NCBI GenBank assembly: GCA_947169685.1
Contig: CAMVQS010000011.1
Span: forward strand, 1-49,798
Length of the DNA stretch: 49,798 bases
Reading direction: 5' to 3'
DNA from: an uncultured Prevotella sp.
GTDB lineage: Bacteria; Bacteroidota; Bacteroidia; Bacteroidales; Bacteroidaceae
A model generated the notes under the pieces. It was not told the origin of the DNA, ran no database searches, and was given only the letters and a program-made list of their open reading frames with translations. Position 1 is the first letter of the stretch; each line of letters starts with the position of its first letter. Position numbers and translations under genes: made by a program. Of this stretch, positions 43,686 to 49,798 are shown in pieces.

Positions 43686-44554
43686 TGGAAACCAGCGAAC
43701 TGATAAAAAAGGTACGCAAGATAGAAATCAAGACGCGCGGGCTGAGCTCGAACATCTTTGCAGGACAATACCATTCTGCGTTCAAGGGACGCGGTATGGC
43801 ATTCTCGGAGGTGCGTGAGTATCAGTTTGGCGATGATGTGCGCGACATTGACTGGAATGTGACTGCCCGTTTCCATCGTCCTTATGTCAAGGTGTTTGAA
43901 GAGGAGCGTGAACTGACCGTGATGTTGCTCATTGACGTCAGCGGTAGTCTTGACTTCGGCACTAGTCGTCAGATGAAGCGTGACATGGTGACGGAGATTG
44001 CTGCCACGTTGGCTTTCTCGGCTATCCAGAACAACGACAAGATTGGTGTTGTGTTTTTCTCGGATCATATTGAGAAATACATCCCGCCGAAGAAAGGTCG
44101 TAAGCACATTCTGTATATCATTCGCGAGATGCTTGACTTCAAGCCTGAGAGCCGTCGTACCGATGTGCGTGGTGCCCTGGAGTTCATGACCAGTGTGGCC
44201 AAGCGCCGTTGTACGGCTTTCGTGTTGAGTGACTTCTTCGACCGCAAGGACTTCCTGCAGCCGCTCACCATCTGCAACCGTAAACACGACGTGGTGGCTA
44301 TTCAGGTCTATGACCCGCGTGCAAAGATGTTGCCTGATGTCGGATTGCTGCGCGTGGTGGATGCCGAGACTGGTCACGAACAGTATATCGACACGTCGAG
44401 CCGCCGCCTGCGTGAGGCTCATACGCGTTTCTTCACGCAACGCCAACAGTTGTTGAGTGAGACGTTCAACAAGAGTAATGTAGATCATGTGAGCATTGCT
44501 ACCAACGAGGACTTTGTTAAGGCGCTGCTCATGCTCTTTAAACAACGAAGCTGA
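43685..44554 (+). CDS. DUF58 domain protein
   Basis: The 289-residue protein belongs to the DUF58 family found beside moxR genes. The conserved GRGMAFSEVREYQFGDDVRDIDWNVTARF motif is followed by a VWA-like segment with LLIDVSGSLDFG (MIDAS-like DxSxS), and TAFVLSDFFD. It is probably a cytoplasmic partner of the MoxR ATPase. It shares one base with moxR and one base with the following gene, so the genes are tightly coupled. Confidence 0.93.
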   Translation: METSELIKKVRKIEIKTRGLSSNIFAGQYHSAFKGRGMAFSEVREYQFGDDVRDIDWNVTARFHRPYVKVFEEERELTVMLLIDVSGSLDFGTSRQMKRDMVTEIAATLAFSAIQNNDKIGVVFFSDHIEKYIPPKKGRKHILYIIREMLDFKPESRRTDVRGALEFMTSVAKRRCTAFVLSDFFDRKDFLQPLTICNRKHDVVAIQVYDPRAKMLPDVGLLRVVDAETGHEQYIDTSSRRLREAHTRFFTQRQQLLSETFNKSNVDHVSIATNEDFVKALLMLFKQRS

Positions 44555-45597
44555 TGAAAAAACTATTCCTGATATTCCTGCTGACAGCACAGGTCTTGCT
44601 CGTTGCAGCACAGGTTTCTGTCGAAGCCCGTATCGACTCCATAGAGATGATGATGGGCGAGCAGGTACATGTGACGCTGACGGTTACAGCTCCCGAAGGT
44701 GCTAAGATTGTCTTTCCGCAATACAAACGCACGCAACAGCTTGTACCTGGCGTAGAGGTCATAGAGACCCGCATGGAGAATGACAATGTGCAGGTGTTGA
44801 CGCTGACGTCGTTTGACGAGAAGCTGTATTATCTTCCGCCGTTCCCTGTATTGGTCAATGGTGACACGGTGAAGAGCAAGAGTCTGGCGCTGAAGGTTAT
44901 TGCCATCGATGTTGATACCACGCATTACGAGAAGTTCTTTGGTCCGAAGGATGTGCAGGACAACCCGTTCCTGTGGAGCGAGTGGGCACCGCTGGTATGG
45001 CTGACTGTTCTCATGCTGGTGCTGCTGGCTCTTGGAGGTTACCTCTTCAAGCGTCTGCGCGACAACAAACCCATCATTAACTATGTTCGTGTGGTGAAGA
45101 AGTTGTTGCCCCACCAGAAGGCGATGAAGGAGATTGAGCAAATCAAGGCCGACAAGATGCAGACGTCAGAGAACCAGAAGGAATACTACACGAAGCTGAC
45201 TGATACTATCCGACGTTACATTGAGGAGCGTTACGGCTTCTCTGCTATGGAGATGACCAGTTCGGAAATCATTGAACGGCTGATGCAGCAAGGTGACCAG
45301 AAAGCACTCGACGAGCTGCGCCTGCTGTTCCAGACGGCCGACCTCGTGAAGTTTGCCAAGTACTCTACGCTTATCAATGAGAACGATATGAACCTGGTGA
45401 CAGCCGTTGACTTCATCAACAGCACGAAGGCCGAGAACCTGCCGACTGAGGAGGTGCTTCGTCCACAACTCTCGGAAGAGGACCAGCGCTCGATGAAGAC
45501 ACGTCGTGTGCTGAAGATTGCCATCAGCGTTATTGCAGTTGTCTGCCTCTGCCTGCTGGCTTATGTAGTTTATGGCACGTGGGAACTGTTAAGTTGA
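44554..45597 (+). CDS. Bat-operon membrane protein (BatX-like)
   Basis: The 347-residue protein has a signal peptide (MKKLFLIFLLTAQVLLVAAQ), a periplasmic beta domain (VEARIDSIEMMMGEQVHVTLTV...LYYLPPFPVLVNGD) like the first domain of BatD, a transmembrane helix at about 148-166, a cytoplasmic helical segment (IRRYIEERYGFSAMEMTSSEIIERL), and a C-terminal transmembrane helix (about 319-341). It holds the position of the accessory membrane protein found between DUF58 and batA in Bacteroidetes. Function unknown. Confidence 0.8.
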   Translation: MKKLFLIFLLTAQVLLVAAQVSVEARIDSIEMMMGEQVHVTLTVTAPEGAKIVFPQYKRTQQLVPGVEVIETRMENDNVQVLTLTSFDEKLYYLPPFPVLVNGDTVKSKSLALKVIAIDVDTTHYEKFFGPKDVQDNPFLWSEWAPLVWLTVLMLVLLALGGYLFKRLRDNKPIINYVRVVKKLLPHQKAMKEIEQIKADKMQTSENQKEYYTKLTDTIRRYIEERYGFSAMEMTSSEIIERLMQQGDQKALDELRLLFQTADLVKFAKYSTLINENDMNLVTAVDFINSTKAENLPTEEVLRPQLSEEDQRSMKTRRVLKIAISVIAVVCLCLLAYVVYGTWELLS

Positions 45598-45616
45598 AGA
45601 ATTGAAAATTTAAAGA

Positions 45617-46618
45617 ATGGAATTTGTCAATAAAGGATTTTTCCTTCTCCTCCTGTTACTGATACCTTATATAATATGGTATATCAGATTCAGGAAAAAG
45701 AGTGAGCCCACCATGCGGATGAGCGATACGAATGCCTATCGCCGTGCGCCGCGTAGCTGGAAGGTGACGCTGATGCCTTTGCAGCCTTTGCTGCGTATCG
45801 CTACTTTCGTGCTCATCGTCTTTGTGTTGGCACGTCCGCAAACCAGCAACTCGTGGAAGGATAAGACCGTTGAAGGAATCGATATTATGTTGGCTATGGA
45901 CGTTTCGACTTCTATGCTGGCAGAGGATCTGACGCCTAACCGTATTGAGGCAGCCAAGAAGGTAGCAGCAGAATTTATTGCTGACCGTCCTAACGATAAC
46001 ATCGGACTGACCATCTTTGCAGGTGAGTCGTTCACACAATGTCCGATGACGATTGACCACGCCTCGCTGCTGAACCTGCTGCATAACGTGCGTGCCGACA
46101 TTGCTGCCCGTGGACTTATTCAAGACGGAACGGCCATCGGCATGGGCTTGGCCAATGCTGTAGCACGTCTGAAGGATTCGAAGGCCAAGAGTAAGGTCAT
46201 CATCCTGCTGACGGACGGAAGTAACAACATGGGTGACATTTCACCAATGACGGCTGCGGAGATTGCCAAAAGCCTTGGCATTCGTGTCTATACCATTGGT
46301 GCAGGTACTAACGGAACAGCCCGTTATCCGATGCCTGTCGGAGGCGGCGTACAGTATGTGAACCTGCCAGTGGAGATTGATACCAAGACGCTGAACGACA
46401 TCTCCAATGCCACCGACGGTAAGTTCTTCCGTGCCACTAACACTCGCGAACTGCAGCAGATTTATCAGGAAATTGACCAGTTAGAGAAGACGAAGCTCAA
46501 CGTCAAGCGTTTCAGCAAGCGTTACGAGGCTTATCAGCCCTTTGCCCTTGCTGCTATTCTGACGTTACTGCTTGAGCTACTGCTTCGTGTAACCATATTC
46601 AGGAGGATACCATCATGA
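45617..46618 (+). CDS. batA: BatA, membrane VWA-domain protein
   Basis: The 333-residue protein has two N-terminal membrane segments (about 7-23 and 58-72), a von Willebrand A domain with the MIDAS motif DVSTS at 95-99, a GTAIGMGLANAVARL segment and LLTDGSNN, and a C-terminal transmembrane helix. Bat proteins were named from a Bacteroides fragilis aerotolerance locus; their molecular role is not settled. It overlaps the next gene by 4 bases. The 19-base gap before it contains no promoter. Confidence 0.93.
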   Translation: MEFVNKGFFLLLLLLIPYIIWYIRFRKKSEPTMRMSDTNAYRRAPRSWKVTLMPLQPLLRIATFVLIVFVLARPQTSNSWKDKTVEGIDIMLAMDVSTSMLAEDLTPNRIEAAKKVAAEFIADRPNDNIGLTIFAGESFTQCPMTIDHASLLNLLHNVRADIAARGLIQDGTAIGMGLANAVARLKDSKAKSKVIILLTDGSNNMGDISPMTAAEIAKSLGIRVYTIGAGTNGTARYPMPVGGGVQYVNLPVEIDTKTLNDISNATDGKFFRATNTRELQQIYQEIDQLEKTKLNVKRFSKRYEAYQPFALAAILTLLLELLLRVTIFRRIPS

Positions 46619-48321
46619 ACAGATATTTTGAAGACCCCGCATATCTCTGGCTGCTGCTGTTGATACCGTTGTTGGCAGCCCTATGGTTCCTGATGCGTCT
46701 GCGTCAGAAACATAAGTTGCGTAAGTTTGGTGACCCTGAGCTGGTGCGTCAGCTCATGCCTGACGTGTCCCGTTGGCGTGCTGCAGCAAAGTATGGTCTG
46801 TTGTTAGGCTCGCTCACTTTGCTGATTGTTGCCTTTGCCCGTCCACACTGGGGTTCAGGCACCAAGACCGAGAAGCGTAAGGGAATTGAGACCATCATTG
46901 CGATGGATATTTCCAACTCCATGCTTGCAAAGGACGTCACTCCCAGTCGATTGGACCGTTCGAAAATGATGGTGGAGAATCTTGTCGATAAGTTCTCGAA
47001 CGACAAGATCGGGCTTATTGTCTTTGCTGGTGATGCTTTCGTGCAATTGCCCATGACCAGCGACTACGTGTCGGCAAAGATGTTTCTTAGCAGTATCGAC
47101 CCGTCGATGATTGGTACGCAGGGAACTGATATCGCTACTGCCATCGAAATGGCTGTCCATAGCTTCAGTCAGGACGATCAGGTAGGCAAGGCCATCATTG
47201 TCATTACCGATGGTGAAGACCATGAGGGTGGGGCAGTCGAAGCTGCAGCAGAAGCCAAGAGTCGTGGTATGCGTGTCTATGTCTTGGGTGTGGGCTCTCC
47301 GAATGGTTCGCCTATTCCCGACCCATCTACAGGTAAATTCATGCTCGATGAGACTGGTAATACGGTGATGTCTGCATTGAATGAAGACATGTGCCGGCAG
47401 ATTGCTGAAGCGGGTGGCGGTGCCTACATCCACGTGGAGAACGGCTATGCCGCCCAGGAGCAGTTGAACGACGAGTTGGATAAACTGTCAAAGAAAGAGA
47501 TTACTGCTGAGGTGTATAACAGTTACGACGAGTACTTTGTATGGTTTGCCTTGGTTGCCTTGGTGTTGCTGATTCTTGAGGTTCTGCTGTTGGAGCGTAA
47601 GAACCCGTTGTTAAGGAATGTGCATCTGTTCCGTAGTCGTAAGGCGGCCATGTTGCTTGTGTTGACCCTGCTGTCGCTGAATGCTGTGGCACAGGTTGAC
47701 CGCCAGTACGTTCGTCGTGGTAACAGACTCTTCCGTTCCGGACAGTTCGCTGACGCTGAGGTGCAGTATCGCAAGGCTGTTGAGGCAAATGCCAACAATT
47801 CGCAGGCAGTATATAATTTAGGAAATGCTTTGATGGCTCAGAAGAAAGACTCTGCAGCCGTTGAACAGTTCCAGGCCGCTGCGCGTATGGAAAAAGACCC
47901 CCAACGTAAGTATCTTTCATTCCATAATATCGGTGTCATCTGTCAGAATCGTCAGATGCTGAAGGAAGCCATAGAAGCCTACAAGGAGGCTCTCCGACTG
48001 AATCCGCATGATGACGAAACCCGTTATAATCTGGAGCTCTGCAAACGTCAGTTGAAGAACCAACCTCCACAGAATGGCGGAGGCGGAAATGATGACCAGA
48101 AAGAAGACAAAAAGGACAAACAAGACCAGCAGCAACAGCAGCAACAGCAAAAGGACGAAAAAGACCAGAAAGAGCAGAAAGAACAGCCCAAGCCTCAGAT
48201 GAGCAAGGAGAATGCTGAACAGCTCTTGAACGCTGCCTTGCAGCAGGAACGACAGACTCAGCGACGCATCCAGGAACAGCAGCAGCAACAAGGTCACCGT
48301 CGTTTGAAGAAAAATTGGTAA
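46615..48321 (+). CDS. BatB-BatC fusion: VWA domain plus TPR domain
   Basis: The 568-residue frame joins two proteins that are separate in many relatives. Residues 1-325 are BatB-like: two N-terminal membrane helices, a VWA domain with MIDAS DISNS at 98-102 and ITDGEDHEGG, and a membrane helix at about 303-321. A second hydrophobic segment (AAMLLVLTLLSLNAVAQ), which reads like the former BatC signal peptide, leads into TPR repeats (about 355-475; GNRLFRSGQFADAEVQYRKAV, AVYNLGNALMAQKKDSAAVEQFQ, EAIEAYKEALRLNP). The end is a Gln/Lys-rich low-complexity tail. No stop or frameshift is seen at the junction. The TPR part should be periplasmic. Confidence 0.92.
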   Translation: MNRYFEDPAYLWLLLLIPLLAALWFLMRLRQKHKLRKFGDPELVRQLMPDVSRWRAAAKYGLLLGSLTLLIVAFARPHWGSGTKTEKRKGIETIIAMDISNSMLAKDVTPSRLDRSKMMVENLVDKFSNDKIGLIVFAGDAFVQLPMTSDYVSAKMFLSSIDPSMIGTQGTDIATAIEMAVHSFSQDDQVGKAIIVITDGEDHEGGAVEAAAEAKSRGMRVYVLGVGSPNGSPIPDPSTGKFMLDETGNTVMSALNEDMCRQIAEAGGGAYIHVENGYAAQEQLNDELDKLSKKEITAEVYNSYDEYFVWFALVALVLLILEVLLLERKNPLLRNVHLFRSRKAAMLLVLTLLSLNAVAQVDRQYVRRGNRLFRSGQFADAEVQYRKAVEANANNSQAVYNLGNALMAQKKDSAAVEQFQAAARMEKDPQRKYLSFHNIGVICQNRQMLKEAIEAYKEALRLNPHDDETRYNLELCKRQLKNQPPQNGGGGNDDQKEDKKDKQDQQQQQQQQKDEKDQKEQKEQPKPQMSKENAEQLLNAALQQERQTQRRIQEQQQQQGHRRLKKNW

Positions 48322-48328
48322 GTAGTTT

Positions 48329-49798
48329 ATGAAAAGACTATATGTTTTGATAGTAGCGTTAGTGATGCTGGTGAGTGCTTCTGCTCAACAGATTACTGGT
48401 AGTGCTCCGGCGCAGGTTGCCGTGGGCGAGCAGTTTCGTCTGACCTACAAGGTGAATACCGATGACGTGGAAGGCTTCCGTGCTGGTAATATCCCTGCAG
48501 AACTGGAGGTGCTGATGGGCCCCAGCACGTCGCACCAGTCGAGCTTCCAGATGATAAACGGTCATACCAGCAGCTCGACCTCCGTTACTTATACCTATAT
48601 TTTATGTGCCACAGCCAATGGCACATTTACCATTCCTCCTGCACGGGCAACGGTCGGAGGAAAACAGGTAACGTCAAACGCCCTTCGCATCAAAGTGTCT
48701 GGACAGGCACAGGGTAATGGCGGCAGCCGGCAGCAACGACAGCCTGCAGGTGTGCGTTCTGCAGGAACTCCCATCTCTGGCAGCGACCTGTTTATCAAGG
48801 TCAGCGCCAACAAGAGCCGTGTCCACGAACAGGAGCCTGTCCTGCTGACTTATAAGGTCTATACGCTGGTGGAACTGACTTCGCTCAACGGTAAGATGCC
48901 CGACCTCAAGAGCTTCTATTCGCAGGAGATTCCCCTTCCGCAACAGAAGAAGTTTACGGTGGAGAACGTTAACGGCCGTCCCTATCGTACGGTGACGTGG
49001 AGCCAGTATGTGATGTTCCCCCAGATGACGGGAAAGCTTGATATTCCGGCAATTACTTTCGAAGGTGTTGTGGTTCAGGCCAACCGTGACGTCGATCCTT
49101 TCGAGGCCTTCTTCAACGGCGGTTCCGGCTATGTGGAGGTGAACAAGAAGATTCAGGCACCAGGGCTGAGCATTCAGGTTGATCCGTTGCCAGAGCGTCC
49201 TGCCAACTTCTCGGGTGGAGTGGGGCAGTTCAGCATCAAGGCAGAGCTTGACAAGACCGAGGTGAAAGCCAACGACCCTGTCACGCTGCGTATCACGGTC
49301 AGCGGTGCAGGTAACATGAAACTGTTGAAGGAGCCTGTGGTAAACTTCCCGCAGGACTTTGACAAATACGACGCCAAACAGAACGACAAGACAAAACTGA
49401 CCAGCAACGGACTGGAGGGTAGCGTCACTTATGAGTTCCTGGCTGTGCCCCGTCATCAAGGCACCTACGAAATCCCGCCTGTGGAATTTGTCTATTACGA
49501 CACCCGCGATAATGCCTATAAGACGTTGAAGACGGAAGCCTTGAAGCTCAATGTGGCCAAGGGTAGCGGCAACGCTCAAAACTCAGCGTACAACTCCCAG
49601 CAGGACATCGAGCAGCTGAACAAGGATATTCATTTCATTAAGACGGGCGACACCACGCAACATCAGCAGGGTGACTATTTCTTTGGCTCTACCGGCTATT
49701 GGGTTGCCCTTGCCTTGCTTGTCCTTACGTTTATCACGCTGTTCATCGTCTTCCGTCAGCGTGCTATCGACAATGCCAACATCAGCAAGATGCGTGGC
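48329..49798 (+). CDS. batD: BatD family protein (3' partial)
   Basis: The frame is open from ATG 48329 to the window edge (490 codons, no stop). It has a signal peptide (MKRLYVLIVALVMLVSASAQ), then repeated immunoglobulin-like beta domains typical of BatD (QITGSAPAQVAVGEQFRLTYKV, ISGSDLFIKVSANKSRVHEQEPVLLTYKVYT, FSIKAELDKTEVKANDPVTLRITVSGAGNMK), and a transmembrane helix near the visible end (YWVALALLVLTFITLFIVF). A short cytoplasmic tail begins at the edge. It follows the BatB-BatC gene by 7 bases. Confidence 0.93.
   Translation, partial: MKRLYVLIVALVMLVSASAQQITGSAPAQVAVGEQFRLTYKVNTDDVEGFRAGNIPAELEVLMGPSTSHQSSFQMINGHTSSSTSVTYTYILCATANGTFTIPPARATVGGKQVTSNALRIKVSGQAQGNGGSRQQRQPAGVRSAGTPISGSDLFIKVSANKSRVHEQEPVLLTYKVYTLVELTSLNGKMPDLKSFYSQEIPLPQQKKFTVENVNGRPYRTVTWSQYVMFPQMTGKLDIPAITFEGVVVQANRDVDPFEAFFNGGSGYVEVNKKIQAPGLSIQVDPLPERPANFSGGVGQFSIKAELDKTEVKANDPVTLRITVSGAGNMKLLKEPVVNFPQDFDKYDAKQNDKTKLTSNGLEGSVTYEFLAVPRHQGTYEIPPVEFVYYDTRDNAYKTLKTEALKLNVAKGSGNAQNSAYNSQQDIEQLNKDIHFIKTGDTTQHQQGDYFFGSTGYWVALALLVLTFITLFIVFRQRAIDNANISKMRG

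Noticed and set aside
48110..48200. CAG/AAA-rich low-complexity tract as a repeat element
   Set aside because: It encodes the Gln/Lys-rich tail of the BatB-BatC protein, common in BatC.

Overview
The window looks like chromosomal DNA of a Bacteroidales bacterium, most likely Prevotella or a close relative. Four signs point that way. Nearly every transcription unit starts behind a TAnnTTTG -7 element, often with TTTG 19-22 bases upstream, the Bacteroidetes promoter. LpxC and FabZ are fused. A MoxR/DUF58/Bat operon and a Na+-pumping NQR complex are present. Short heptamer arrays that read as STLNSQL in proteins occur inside genes. The genus is inferred from recall of gene content, not from a search. 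No rRNA, tRNA, CRISPR, IS transposase or phage gene was seen.

Layout. 1-3421 (+): end of the nqr operon (nqrE partial, nqrF), a secreted unknown and an orphan substrate-binding lipoprotein. 3436-5933 (-): exonuclease III, a lipoprotein, lumazine synthase and a membrane TPR protein. 6084-7458 (+): recF and a DUF721 gene. 7451-12211 (-): 5-formyl-THF cyclo-ligase, a PDZ-S41 protease, dCMP deaminase and an M3 peptidase. 12299-19528 (-) is the accessory block: a lipoprotein behind a highly structured 490-base intergenic region, an outer-membrane barrel protein with a membrane-tethered winged-helix regulator, an S41-like protein, and a TonB-dependent receptor full of short repeats. 19618-21136 (+): queC and a DUF3667 gene. 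21125-24098 (-): radA, an FHA protein and an HU-SPOR membrane protein. 24219-27197 (+): rfbC-like epimerase, UDP-glucose dehydrogenase and two lipoproteins. 27204-34217 (-): lpxD, lpxC-fabZ, an intruding AT-rich lipoprotein gene, lpxA, miaA and PBP1A. 34262-35482 (-): HD hydrolase. 35558-36337 (+): SpoU methyltransferase. 36322-37956 (-): family-10-like glycoside hydrolase. 38203-38655 (+): truncated carbohydrate-binding remnant followed by a 22-bp-period repeat field. 38974-42576 (+): ftsY, rimO and two HU-family genes. 42690 to the end (+): moxR, DUF58 gene, batX-like gene, batA, a batB-batC fusion and batD (partial).

The most unusual material is not protein-coding. (i) 12892-13241 holds four dyads on an exact 22-bp pitch, two nested inverted-repeat modules with GTAC-rich inner palindromes, and an orphan promoter that would transcribe them. 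(ii) 38683-38903 is a second field on a 22-bp pitch. (iii) 15392-15435 is a 4 x 11 bp half-site array against the -33 box of the barrel gene, next to the gene for an OmpR-type membrane-bound regulator that is a natural candidate to bind it. (iv) ACTCTCA heptamer arrays lie inside the TonB receptor and rimO and, in degenerate form, between divergent promoters; copy-number change would shift frame or alter promoter geometry. (v) Two separate proteins join a DNA-binding HU domain through one membrane helix to a periplasmic SPOR or LysM-like domain, a plausible chromosome-to-cell-wall tether. All functional statements come from reading motifs; no database search or folding program was run.
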